A stretch of DNA of 43,608 nt from assembly GCA_025363015.1 (NCBI GenBank), contig JANYEQ010000045.1, positions 1-43,608 of the forward strand. Reading direction: 5' to 3'. Under the pieces are notes generated by a model. That model was not told the DNA's origin. It ran no database searches and saw only the letters and a program-made list of their open reading frames with translations. Both the position numbers and the translations under genes were made by a program. The DNA is from Bacteroidota bacterium. GTDB lineage: Bacteria > Bacteroidota > Bacteroidia > B-17B0 > Aurantibacillaceae. Position 1 is the first letter of the stretch, and the number at the start of each line of letters is the position of its first letter. This document shows positions 34,149-42,718 of the stretch, piece by piece.

Positions 34149-35690
34149 ATGAGCACTTTACATTTAAGCGAACAAGAATTATTACGTCGTCACAAACTTA
34201 TTGAATTACAACAATTAGGCATTAACCCATACCCAGCCGAAGAATTTAAAATAAATGCAAATGCGCTTGATATTAAAGAAAATTACGATCGCGATAAATT
34301 AAACTATAAAGATATTAGTATTGCTGGGCGCATTATGAGCGTACGCGATATGGGCAAAGCCTGTTTTGCGGTAATACAAGATGCTACTGGGCGTGTGCAA
34401 ATTTATATTAGACGCGATGATATTTGTACCGAAGAAGATAAAACCTTGTACGACGTTGTATTTAAAAAACTAATTGATATTGGCGATATTATTGGTATAC
34501 AAGGCTATGTATTTACCACTAAAGTGGGCGAAATTTCTATTCACGTTACAGGTTTAAAACTATTAAGCAAAGCGTTAAAGCCCTTACCTATTGTTAAGAC
34601 TGACGATAGTGGTAATTCCTTTGATGAGGTAAGCGACCCTGAATTTAGATACCGCCAACGTTATGTAGATTTAATTATTAACCCACAAGTACGCGACACG
34701 TTTAAAAAACGATCTCAAATAATAAACTCTATTCGCACAACTTTAAACAATTCTGGTTTATTAGAAGTAGAAACCCCTATACTACAAAGTATACCCGGTG
34801 GTGCCACAGCTAGGCCATTTATTACCCATCACAATGCTTTAAATATGCCTTTGTATTTGCGTGTTGCAAACGAATTATATTTGAAACGCCTTATTGTTGG
34901 CGGTTTTGAAGGCGTTTTTGAATTTGCAAAAGATTTTAGAAACGAAGGAATGGATAGAACTCACAATCCGGAGTTTACGGTACTTGAATTTTATGTAGCC
35001 TACAAAGATTATAATTGGATGATGACGTTTTCTGAAAATTTATTAGAAAAGGTAACCATGGATTTATACGAACAAACCGAAGTAACCGTAGGCGATAAAA
35101 AAATAGATTTTAAAGCCCCATTTAAACGTGTAACCATGTACCAAGCTATTAAAGACCATACAGGCTACGATATTAGTACTATGGACGAAAATGGATTACG
35201 CGATGTATGTAAACAACTTAATATTCATACAGAAGCAAGCATGGGCAAAGGCAAATTAATTGACGAAATTTTTGGAGCTAAATGCGAAGGTAATTATATA
35301 CAACCTACTTTTATTACCGATTATCCTATTGAAATGAGTCCGCTTACTAAAAAACACCGAACCGTTGAAGGTTTGGTAGAACGTTTTGAACTTATGGTAA
35401 ACGGTAAAGAAATTGCAAATGCGTATAGCGAGTTAAACGACCCAATTGACCAACGCGCACGCTTTGAAGACCAATTAGCATTACAACAACGAGGTGATGA
35501 TGAAGCGATGTTTATTGATAACGATTTTTTACGTGCGTTAGAGTATGGCATGCCTCCTACAGCTGGTATAGGTATTGGTATTGATAGATTAACCATGCTT
35601 TTAACCAACAACGTAGCCATACAAGAAGTGTTGTTTTTTCCTCAAATGAGGCCAGAAGCCATAGCAAGTGGGGTAGAGCCGAATTCATAA
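34149..35690 (+). CDS. lysS: Lysyl-tRNA synthetase (class II)
   Basis: A full-length 513-residue LysRS. The N-terminal OB-fold anticodon-binding domain (about 45-155, SIAGRIMSVRDMGKACFAVIQD) is followed by the class II core: motif 1 near IINSIRTTLNNSGLLEVETP, motif 2 FRNEGMDRTHNPEF at about 262-275 and motif 3 with GIGIGIDRL at about 475-483. It charges tRNA-Lys in the cytoplasm. The start MSTLHLSEQELLRRHKL is the usual LysS opening. It is a single housekeeping gene. Confidence 0.97.
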   Translation: MSTLHLSEQELLRRHKLIELQQLGINPYPAEEFKINANALDIKENYDRDKLNYKDISIAGRIMSVRDMGKACFAVIQDATGRVQIYIRRDDICTEEDKTLYDVVFKKLIDIGDIIGIQGYVFTTKVGEISIHVTGLKLLSKALKPLPIVKTDDSGNSFDEVSDPEFRYRQRYVDLIINPQVRDTFKKRSQIINSIRTTLNNSGLLEVETPILQSIPGGATARPFITHHNALNMPLYLRVANELYLKRLIVGGFEGVFEFAKDFRNEGMDRTHNPEFTVLEFYVAYKDYNWMMTFSENLLEKVTMDLYEQTEVTVGDKKIDFKAPFKRVTMYQAIKDHTGYDISTMDENGLRDVCKQLNIHTEASMGKGKLIDEIFGAKCEGNYIQPTFITDYPIEMSPLTKKHRTVEGLVERFELMVNGKEIANAYSELNDPIDQRARFEDQLALQQRGDDEAMFIDNDFLRALEYGMPPTAGIGIGIDRLTMLLTNNVAIQEVLFFPQMRPEAIASGVEPNS

Positions 35691-35892
35691 GCGCAAAAAA
35701 TAATAATAAATGGCTTACTAAATGAGGCTAGAAAAAGTAGAAATTGAGGAGGCGGACTCATAAACGCTAAAACTAAGTAACCTTTGTATTTATTTGGTTA
35801 GATTTAACTTTAAAAACAACGCACTGTTAATTAATTATTTTTTTTAACTTTTTAATTAGCATCTATTTATATAGTTTTAGTAAAATTTTTAG

Positions 35893-36435
35893 TTGAACAA
35901 TATTTTAAAAATAATTTTAGTTGTAATAAGCAGTAGCTTATTGTTTTGTGCTTGTCAGCCAACTAAAAAAGAAGAAGTTAAAACCGTTGTTCGAATTTTT
36001 GAAGGTTTTCATCCTTTGTTAGACCAAATTATAAAATCAACAACAGGTGTGTTTAGGGGGTTAAACTTAAATAGTACCGCTGATAGTATTAAAAAAGTAG
36101 AAAGTAGTTTACCCATCGAAACCTCACAAGGGCATTTATATTTTGAATATAAGGCCGATAGCCTTACCAACTATTCTATAGATTATACTTTAAACAACGA
36201 TAGTTTAACTGAAATTAATTTGCAAATTAATAGCGATGATTTAGAATTAACTTCTTACCTATTTTGTGATTTAAAAGATTATTATACCAATAAATTACCA
36301 AACCCTACCGAAGATAAAGGCTATGTTGTGTATAATTGTTTTGAAGGGCAACGTAAACCTTTTGTGGTATCGTTGAGCGATAATTCAAGCCCAACAAAAG
36401 GTATTATTAACATGGTAATATATAAAGATAAATAA
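35893..36435 (+). CDS. Hypothetical lipoprotein upstream of psd
   Basis: A 180-residue protein starting at TTG, chosen because it opens a good lipoprotein signal (VISSSLLFCAC, lipidated Cys at 21). The mature part contains an amphipathic helix (FEGFHPLLDQIIKSTTGVF), then alternating strands (YFEYKADSLTNYSIDYTL, VYNCFEGQRKPFVVSLSD). I do not recognise the family. It ends 15 bases before psd with no terminator, so the two are probably co-transcribed and it may act in the envelope; that link is only positional. Confidence 0.72.
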   Translation: MNNILKIILVVISSSLLFCACQPTKKEEVKTVVRIFEGFHPLLDQIIKSTTGVFRGLNLNSTADSIKKVESSLPIETSQGHLYFEYKADSLTNYSIDYTLNNDSLTEINLQINSDDLELTSYLFCDLKDYYTNKLPNPTEDKGYVVYNCFEGQRKPFVVSLSDNSSPTKGIINMVIYKDK

Positions 36436-36450
36436 ATTAAAAAAATATAA

Positions 36451-37107
36451 ATGAAATTTCATAAAGAAGGTTACGTAAGTTTAGCATTAGTATTGGTATT
36501 TAGCGCAATTATTATTTTTATTGCCCATCATTTTTTTCCTACATTTTTTATAGCTCATTTATTTGCCTACTTGCTAAGTGGCTTTTTAACCCTTACTATT
36601 TTACAGTTTTTTAGAAACCCTACCCGCCAATTTACCTTAGGCGATAATTTAATTATTGCACCCGCAGATGGTAAAATAGTGGTAGTTGAAGAAACGAATG
36701 AAGGCGAGTATTTTAAAGACAAACGTTTACAAGTAAGTATATTTATGAGCCCTACAAATGTGCATGTAAACCGTTATCCCATTGCTGGCGTAGTTAGTTT
36801 TTTTAAATATCACCCAGGTAAATTTTTAGCAGCTTACGAACCTAAAAGTAGTACCGATAATGAGCGTACAACCATTGTAGTAAAACACGCCAAGGGTACC
36901 GAAATTTTATTTCGCCAAATTGCTGGGGCTTTAGCTCGCCGTATTGTTTGGTATTGTAAACAAGGCGATGTAGCAAGCCAATGCCAACAAATGGGCTTTA
37001 TTAAATTTGGTTCAAGGGTTGATTTATTTTTGCCAATTGGCACAAAACTAAATGTAAAAATTGGCGATGTGGTAAAAGGTTCGCAAACTGTTTTGGGAGA
37101 AATTTAA
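36451..37107 (+). CDS. psd: Phosphatidylserine decarboxylase family protein (short form)
   Basis: A 218-residue proenzyme. Two hydrophobic segments near the N-terminus (about 8-55) anchor it, followed by LIIAPADGKIVVVEE, FMSPTNVHVNRYPIAG and the self-cleavage site FGSR, where S188 would become the pyruvoyl group after the G187-S188 bond breaks. The short form with GS-R rather than LGST is normal in Bacteroidota. It turns phosphatidylserine into phosphatidylethanolamine at the inner membrane. It follows a lipoprotein gene by 15 bases and is pathway-related to plsY in the same window. Confidence 0.93.
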   Translation: MKFHKEGYVSLALVLVFSAIIIFIAHHFFPTFFIAHLFAYLLSGFLTLTILQFFRNPTRQFTLGDNLIIAPADGKIVVVEETNEGEYFKDKRLQVSIFMSPTNVHVNRYPIAGVVSFFKYHPGKFLAAYEPKSSTDNERTTIVVKHAKGTEILFRQIAGALARRIVWYCKQGDVASQCQQMGFIKFGSRVDLFLPIGTKLNVKIGDVVKGSQTVLGEI

Positions 37108-37160
37108 CAGTATAATCAGCTAATAGCATTACCCGTTGTATTTTTTAGTAATTTTACAAC

Positions 37161-37832
37161 ATGCGATATATAGTTTATATATTTTTTGTTTCTTCTTTTA
37201 TATTAAAATCGCAAACAACCAACAATTCTATTTTTAGTATAAAACCATCTATAGGTTTTAATGCTTGCCAAGTGCATGGCGATAGTTACGATGGTTATAA
37301 TAAATTTGGTGGCTTTGGTGGTTTAACGGTTAATGCAAAAATTAGTACAAAAATTAGTTTTGATATTGGCTTTTATTTTTCGCAAAAAGGCGCTAAGCAC
37401 AATCAAAACCCTATAAAAGGTGATTACAGTTATTACCGCTTAAATTTAAATTATATTGATTTGCCTATCTGCCTAAAATACAACGCCAATGCTATTTATT
37501 TTTTAACGCTTGGCCCCTCATTAGCCTATCTTGTAAACTATTCTGAAAATATTAATAATGTAGATTACACGGGTTACTACCCTTTTAAAAAGTTTGAGTA
37601 TGGTATTAATTTTGGCTTAGGCCGCAAAATACAGGATAATTTTTTTGTTGAGGTAAGAACCTCTAATTCTTTCGCATCTATTCGCGATTATGGACAAATA
37701 GCCAATTTGGTATTTTTTCCTAATCCGGTGGCACGCTTTTTTAATAAAGGATTTTACAATAATATTTTAACCTTAATTGTTTCGTATAAACTAAATTTTA
37801 AAAATAAACATGAGTCAGCACTCCAATCATAA
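37161..37832 (+). CDS. Outer-membrane beta-barrel protein (PorT-like fold)
   Basis: A 223-residue protein with a signal peptide ending near ILKSQ (residue 18). It has short amphipathic strands typical of the small outer-membrane barrel family (FSIKPSIGFNACQVHGD, KISFDIGFYFSQKGAK, YIDLPICLKYN, TLGPSLAYLV). The Q-K-G and Y-x-x-L-P-[IL]-x-[LV]-K signatures are those of PorT/outer_membrane_beta_barrel proteins. Its last 23 bases overlap the start of ubiX in another frame, so translation of the two is probably coupled even though their functions differ. Confidence 0.8.
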   Translation: MRYIVYIFFVSSFILKSQTTNNSIFSIKPSIGFNACQVHGDSYDGYNKFGGFGGLTVNAKISTKISFDIGFYFSQKGAKHNQNPIKGDYSYYRLNLNYIDLPICLKYNANAIYFLTLGPSLAYLVNYSENINNVDYTGYYPFKKFEYGINFGLGRKIQDNFFVEVRTSNSFASIRDYGQIANLVFFPNPVARFFNKGFYNNILTLIVSYKLNFKNKHESALQS

Positions 37833-38382
37833 AATAGCTATTGCAGTAACAGGTGCTAGCGGTAGCGTTTACGCTAAAGTTTTGTTAGATAAGTTAGAAA
37901 AAACAAAAGATAAATTTGCCGAAATAAGTTTAGTATTTAGCGATAATGCTAAAACCGTTTGGCAATGCGAGTTACAAAACGACGATTATAAAAACTACAG
38001 TTTTAAAACGTACACTAAAAACGATTTTTTTGCGCCCTTTGCAAGTGGTTCGGCTAAATACAATACATTAATTATTTGCCCTTGTAGTATGGGCACACTT
38101 GCCCGAATAGCAACTGGCATTAGTAACGATTTAATTACACGTGCTGCGGATGTTATTTTAAAAGAACGCAAAAAATTAATTTTAGTAACACGCGATACAC
38201 CTTTAAGTTTAATTCATATAAATAATATGAAAACCATTACTGAAGCTGGAGGTATTATTTGCCCTGCATCGCCTTCCTTTTATTCGTTACCAAAAACCTT
38301 TGAAGAATTGGCGGCTACAGTAATTGATAGAGTTTTAGATTTGGCAGAAGTTGAACAAACCACTTACCGTTGGGGAAGTTAG
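37810..38382 (+). CDS. ubiX: Flavin prenyltransferase UbiX
   Basis: A 190-residue enzyme of normal size. GASGSVYAKVLLDKL opens the flavin-binding fold; CPCSMGTLARIATGISNDLI, then ADVILKERKKLILVTRDTP are the family's core signatures. It joins dimethylallyl phosphate to FMN to make prenylated FMN, the cofactor of UbiD-type decarboxylases. Bacteroidota make menaquinone, so the partner is probably a UbiD-family enzyme elsewhere; none is in this window. It overlaps the barrel gene before it and ends four bases inside the convergent zinc-ribbon gene. Confidence 0.94.
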   Translation: MSQHSNHKIAIAVTGASGSVYAKVLLDKLEKTKDKFAEISLVFSDNAKTVWQCELQNDDYKNYSFKTYTKNDFFAPFASGSAKYNTLIICPCSMGTLARIATGISNDLITRAADVILKERKKLILVTRDTPLSLIHINNMKTITEAGGIICPASPSFYSLPKTFEELAATVIDRVLDLAEVEQTTYRWGS

Positions 38383-38735
38383 TCTGTTTTACGTTTTACT
38401 ATTAATATATAATCGTTTTCTATAGGCAAGTAGCCAAATTCGTAACAGTAAAAATATGTATTGTTAGTTTTAGTAGTAATTATATTTGTATAATAATTAA
38501 AATTAAAACCTTTATCCAATAGTTTTTGTTTTGCAATTTTTGTAGTATCGCCTTGCAAATTTTCTTCTAACACTCTTCTGTTTTTACGTAAACTATTGTT
38601 AATGTTTCTCACGTAATTGGTTGTATCGGCGTTGCGCTTATTATTAAAGGCATTACGGCATAAATCGCTACAAAATTTTTTATCTACTCGGCCTTTTATA
38701 ACCTCGCCACACTCGGGGCATAAACTTTTTTCCAT
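38379..38735 (-). CDS. Small zinc-ribbon protein
   Basis: A 118-residue protein. The N-terminal zinc ribbon C6-x2-C9...C22-x3-C26 (CPECGEV, then KKFCSDLCRNAFNN) is like DUF2116-type ribbons. A helical basic middle (RNINNSLRKNRRVLEENL) and a C-terminal beta segment ending in LIVKRKTD follow. It is probably cytoplasmic and may bind nucleic acid or protein; the true role is unknown. It starts 47 bases after the purK stop on the same strand, so it may ride on the purK transcript. Confidence 0.8.
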   Translation of the reverse strand: MEKSLCPECGEVIKGRVDKKFCSDLCRNAFNNKRNADTTNYVRNINNSLRKNRRVLEENLQGDTTKIAKQKLLDKGFNFNYYTNIITTKTNNTYFYCYEFGYLPIENDYILIVKRKTD

Positions 38736-38782
38736 ATCTTAAATAATAACTATGTTTAAATACTAAAAAACAAGGTAGTTTA

Positions 38783-39922
38783 CTAAGCAATAATTTTTAA
38801 AGTATGTTTTACAATTTTTGCTTTTTGTTTGGCTTTTAAAATATCATCGTCTATTATAGTAGCATGACCCATTTTACGAAAAGGTTTTGTTTTTTCTTTA
38901 CCGTATAAATGCAAATACACGCCACTAAATTTTAAAACATCTTCTAAGCCTTGGTAAATGGCAGTGCCTTCGTAACCAAAATCGCCTAATAGGTTTACCA
39001 TTACGCCTGCTTTTATAATAGAGGTATCGCCTAAAGGTAAATTTAAAATAGCTCGTAAGTGTTGTTCAAATTGTGAGGTTATATTTGCCTCAATAGTATG
39101 ATGACCACTGTTGTGTGGGCGAGGTGCAATTTCATTTACCAACACTTTACCGTCTTTCGTTAAAAAAAATTCAACGGCTAAAATGCCAATTATACCCAAC
39201 TTTTCGGCAATATCAATGGCTTTTTTAGTAGCTTCTATTTCTACAGATTTTTTTATGTTTGCTGGGCAAAATAAAAATTCTACTAAGTTGGCTTCACTAT
39301 TAAACTCGCACTCTACCACCGGAAAACATTTCACCTCGCCATTTTCGCTTCGGGCTACAATTACCGAAAGTTCTTTATCAAAATTTACTAAACGTTCTAA
39401 TACACAAGGTGCATCAAAGGCTTTATCTAAATGGTGCGGACTTACTAATTTTATTACTCCTTTGCCATCGTAGCCACCTTTACGTAGTTTTTGAAAAAAT
39501 GGAAAGTAATCTGTATATTTTTTTATTTGTGCTTTAGTTTCTACTAAAAAAAAATCGGCAGTGGCAATGTTATTTCGTTGATAAAACATTTTTTGTAAAC
39601 CTTTATCTTGTATTAACTCTATCACATGCGGTTGTGGATATACTTTTACACCTTCTTTTTCTAAAGTTTTAAGTGCTTCAATATTTACGTTTTCAATTTC
39701 GATGGTAATAAGGTCTTTATCTTTTCCAAAATCGTAAACGGTTTCGTAATCGGTTAAACTGCCACAGGTAAATTTTTTAACTAAATGTTTGCAAGGGGCA
39801 TTTTTATCAGGGTCTAAAATGGCAATGTTTAAATTTAAGTTGTTGGCATATTGTAACATCATGCGTCCTAATTGGCCGCCGCCCAAAATACCAATATGTA
39901 ACTGTTGTATAGTGTTGCTCAT
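38783..39922 (-). CDS. purK: 5-(carboxyamino)imidazole ribonucleotide synthase
   Basis: A full-length 379-residue ATP-grasp enzyme. The N-terminal GILGGGQLGRMMLQYA, the ATP-grasp domain with RKGGYDGKGV, then VNEIAPRPHNSGHHTIEA are PurK signatures. It uses ATP and bicarbonate to make N5-carboxy-AIR in purine synthesis. No purE adjoins it here, although the two are often paired. It is transcribed leftwards, probably with the small zinc-ribbon gene downstream. Confidence 0.95.
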   Translation of the reverse strand: MSNTIQQLHIGILGGGQLGRMMLQYANNLNLNIAILDPDKNAPCKHLVKKFTCGSLTDYETVYDFGKDKDLITIEIENVNIEALKTLEKEGVKVYPQPHVIELIQDKGLQKMFYQRNNIATADFFLVETKAQIKKYTDYFPFFQKLRKGGYDGKGVIKLVSPHHLDKAFDAPCVLERLVNFDKELSVIVARSENGEVKCFPVVECEFNSEANLVEFLFCPANIKKSVEIEATKKAIDIAEKLGIIGILAVEFFLTKDGKVLVNEIAPRPHNSGHHTIEANITSQFEQHLRAILNLPLGDTSIIKAGVMVNLLGDFGYEGTAIYQGLEDVLKFSGVYLHLYGKEKTKPFRKMGHATIIDDDILKAKQKAKIVKHTLKIIA

Positions 39923-39989
39923 TATAATTATATAAACGGTAAATTTAATTAAAATACATTATCTTAGCTTTGTACCTTAAAATTTATTT

Positions 39990-42050
39990 ATGAAAAAGAT
40001 TTACGCATTGCTACTTGTTTTGGTTTGTTTTTTATCGGTAAAATCGCAATTTAATTGTGGTTTTAATATGGCTCAAAATTACTTATTTAATACTGATAAT
40101 ACAGCAAAAGCACGTTTTGAACAGTTAATGATAGAGGCAGAACAACAGCAACACGCAGGTGTAAATAAAACAAATGCAGTTGCAAATTACACCATACCAG
40201 TAGTATTTCATATACTACATACTGGCGGAAGCGAAAACATTAGCGACGCACAAATTAATAATGCCGTTAGTATTTTAACGCGCGATTTTTTAAAGCAAAA
40301 TGCCGATACTTCTAATATCATTAATCAATATAAAAATTTAGCTGCTAATTGTAATATAGAGTTTAGGTTGGCTACTAAAGACCCCAACGGTAATTGTACC
40401 AATGGTATTACAAGGCATTACGACCCACATACCAATTGGGCGGTAGATTTTAGTTATTACAAATACACGTGGCCTCCTAGTAAATATTTAAATGTGTATG
40501 TTGTAAAAACAATGCAGGCAGGGGCAGCAGGGTATACGTACTTACCAGGGTCGGTAGGTGCAAATGCCGATGCTGTTGTTATTTTAAGTCAATATGTAGG
40601 CAGTATTGGTACGGCAAACCCTTACGTATCGCGTGCACTAACACACGAAGTAGGGCATTGGTTTAATTTACAGCATACTTGGGGTAGCACAAACCAACCG
40701 GGTGTGGCTTGTGGCGATGATGGCGTAAATGATACACCCATTACCAAAGGGCATAGCAATTGTAATTTGTCTTCGGCGGCTTGTACAGCGGGTATTGTAG
40801 AAAATGTACAAAATTATATGGAGTATGCATATTGTAGTAATATGTACACCGTTGACCAAAAAATACGTATGCAAAATGCTTTAAATAGTAGTGTAGGGGG
40901 GCGTAATAATATATGGACAACTGCCAATTTAATAGCTACAGGCATTATTAACCCCAATATAGCCTGTGCGCCTAAGGCCGAATTTATATCAAGCCAAAGT
41001 GTAACCTGTATAGGTAATACTTTAAATTTTACGGATTATAGTTACAATGGCACCATTAATAATTGGAAATGGAGCAGTACCTTTGCTGCAAATACAAGTA
41101 CTTTACAAAATGGTAATTTAACCTTTACCAACTCGGGTATTGCCCCTGTGCAATTAAAAGTAAGTAATAGTGTGGGGGCCGACTCTATTATTAAACAATT
41201 TATTGTTGTAATGGCAGGTGTAGGAAGCGGCACTACAAATGTTATTAAAGATTTTGAAACTGGTGTTTTTCCTGATAATAATTGGATAGAAACTACGCCC
41301 CAATACGGGAGTAATTTTGCAACTTACAGCACATCGGCCAGTACGGGTAGTAATTGTATATGGGTAAATAATTTTTTAGATAACCCCAGCGAAATAATTA
41401 ATTTTTACAGCCCTGATTATAATTTACAAAACAGCCTTAATGCCCAATTAAATTTTAAATATGCCTATACCCAACAAAGCACGGCAAATGATGATAGATT
41501 AACAGTTTACACATCAATAAACTGTGGCGCCAGCTGGGTGGCTGTTTACAACAAAAGTGGTACTGCTTTAAACAGTACGGGTACTATACAAACAACGGCG
41601 TATTTAAACCCAAGCCCTAGCGAATGGATAAGCGAAATGGTAAACTTAAGTTCGGTTATTGGAAACCAAAATGTATATTTTAAATTTGAATTTACGAGTG
41701 ATGTAAATGGGTCGGGTAACAATATTTTTATTGACGATATAAATATTAGTAGCGTTGTGGGAGTAAAGGAATTAAAAATTAAAAATTATGATTTAAAAAT
41801 TTATCCTAACCCGGCTAATGATATTTTAAATATTGAATGGAAAATAGAAAATGGGCTTTTGGCAGGCTTGGCTAACAACCATCAATATACAATTACCAAT
41901 AGTTTGGGGCAAATTGTAAAAGAAGAAAGTATTTCATTTACACATCATCAATCGGCAATTAACATTTGCGAATTAAAAAGCGGTATTTATTTTTTACACT
42001 TAACACGTAATGGGCAATTAATTGCTACAGCAAAAATTATTAAACAGTAA
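39990..42050 (+). CDS. M43-family (pappalysin-type) zinc metalloprotease with T9SS sorting domain
   Basis: A 686-residue secreted protease. The signal peptide ends near SVKSQ (residue 20). The catalytic domain (about 120-310) carries HEVGHWFNLQH at 219-229 (zinc ligands H219, H223, H229; catalytic E220), and a Met-turn at NYMEY. A PKD-like domain (about 325-405), a choice-of-anchor J-like domain (about 415-590) and the sorting domain (KIYPNPANDILNI to ATAKIIKQ) follow. The mature enzyme should cleave proteins outside the cell. TAGCTTTG at 39965-39972, an exact TAnnTTTG match, lies just upstream, although a good -33 element is lacking. The 21-base repeat array starts 44 bases after its stop. 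Confidence 0.92.
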   Translation: MKKIYALLLVLVCFLSVKSQFNCGFNMAQNYLFNTDNTAKARFEQLMIEAEQQQHAGVNKTNAVANYTIPVVFHILHTGGSENISDAQINNAVSILTRDFLKQNADTSNIINQYKNLAANCNIEFRLATKDPNGNCTNGITRHYDPHTNWAVDFSYYKYTWPPSKYLNVYVVKTMQAGAAGYTYLPGSVGANADAVVILSQYVGSIGTANPYVSRALTHEVGHWFNLQHTWGSTNQPGVACGDDGVNDTPITKGHSNCNLSSAACTAGIVENVQNYMEYAYCSNMYTVDQKIRMQNALNSSVGGRNNIWTTANLIATGIINPNIACAPKAEFISSQSVTCIGNTLNFTDYSYNGTINNWKWSSTFAANTSTLQNGNLTFTNSGIAPVQLKVSNSVGADSIIKQFIVVMAGVGSGTTNVIKDFETGVFPDNNWIETTPQYGSNFATYSTSASTGSNCIWVNNFLDNPSEIINFYSPDYNLQNSLNAQLNFKYAYTQQSTANDDRLTVYTSINCGASWVAVYNKSGTALNSTGTIQTTAYLNPSPSEWISEMVNLSSVIGNQNVYFKFEFTSDVNGSGNNIFIDDINISSVVGVKELKIKNYDLKIYPNPANDILNIEWKIENGLLAGLANNHQYTITNSLGQIVKEESISFTHHQSAINICELKSGIYFLHLTRNGQLIATAKIIKQ

Positions 42051-42094
42051 TTTTTTTTTGTAAATGCCTTTTCTAATTTGTTTTAAAACTTTAC

Positions 42095-42409
42095 TTACTC
42101 AAAGTTGGCTGTACCATTTTTAAAGTAGTACTTAGCATACTTAAAGTTGAGCATCACACTTTTACAGTTGGCTGTACCATTTTTAAAGTAGCACTTGGCA
42201 TACTTAAAGTTGAGCATCACACTTTTACAGTTGGCTGTACCATTTTTTAAGTAGCATTTGGCATACTTAAAGTTGAGCATCACACTTTTAAAGTTGGCTG
42301 TACCATTTTTAAAATAGCACTTGGTATACTTAAAGTTGTACTTTACACTTTTAAAGTTGGGTGTACCATTTTTAAAGTAGCACTTGACATACTTAAAGTT
42401 GTGCTTCCT
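42095..42409. repeat. Nested tandem repeat: 15 x 21 bases, grouped as 5 x 63 bases
   Basis: Fifteen 21-base units run from 42095 to 42409 with no insertions or deletions. Each has an aaagt(t/a)g core in the same place. Three unit types alternate, so a better-conserved 63-base period sits on top (starts near 42103, 42166, 42229, 42292, 42355). On the minus strand all 15 units are open in one frame as heptapeptides of the type xxx[NY]FKx (GTANFKS, VMLNFKY, AKCYFKN), ending exactly in TAA at 42095-42097. A GTG/ATG start occurs only from 42283, giving 62 residues. The plus frame also reads as heptads ([IT][FL]KVxxx) but has a stop in unit 8. There is no signal peptide or promoter. It could be a minisatellite or the remains of a repeat protein. 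Confidence 0.85.
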
Positions 42410-42718
42410 CCTGTTAACTGTGTAAATTGTTAAAAAACTTAGCCCTTTTGTTAAATTTATTAGTGCAATTGTTAAAGCCTGTTAAAGCAAGTAACTTTTT
42501 TTAAATTATTACGTTATAAAAGTTATAAAAAAGAAAGGAGCACTGCATGATAATAAACTTGAGAAGGATTACAAAGATTTTGAACAATGAGAAAAAATTA
42601 AAATCTGCGTTAAATCTAAATCAGCAGCAAAAAATAAAATAACGCTAAGTGCAACTTACAGTACTTTATGCCTTAGTGGTTAAACAATAAATTAATTAAC
42701 CAAAAAAAATTAAAAATT
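42410..42718. other. 309-base stretch between the repeat array and the last gene
   Basis: No convincing gene. A 31-codon rightward frame with an ATG lies at 42547-42642, basic and Lys-rich. An overlapping frame without a start is interrupted by one TGA and has coding-like text on both sides (DNKLEKDYKDFEQ, stop, EKIKICVKSKSAAKNK). These may be coding debris. The promoter of the next gene should lie here, but I see no consensus match. Confidence 0.4.

Noticed and set aside
42095-42409. CRISPR array
   Set aside because: There are no unique spacers: the whole 63-base unit is repeated, with similarity inside it at 21 bases, and no cas gene is nearby.
42495-42642. Rightward frames between the repeat array and the last gene
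   Set aside because: One is only 31 codons, the other lacks a start and holds an in-frame TGA. I could not recognise either as a family, so I kept them as a note in the intergenic entry only.
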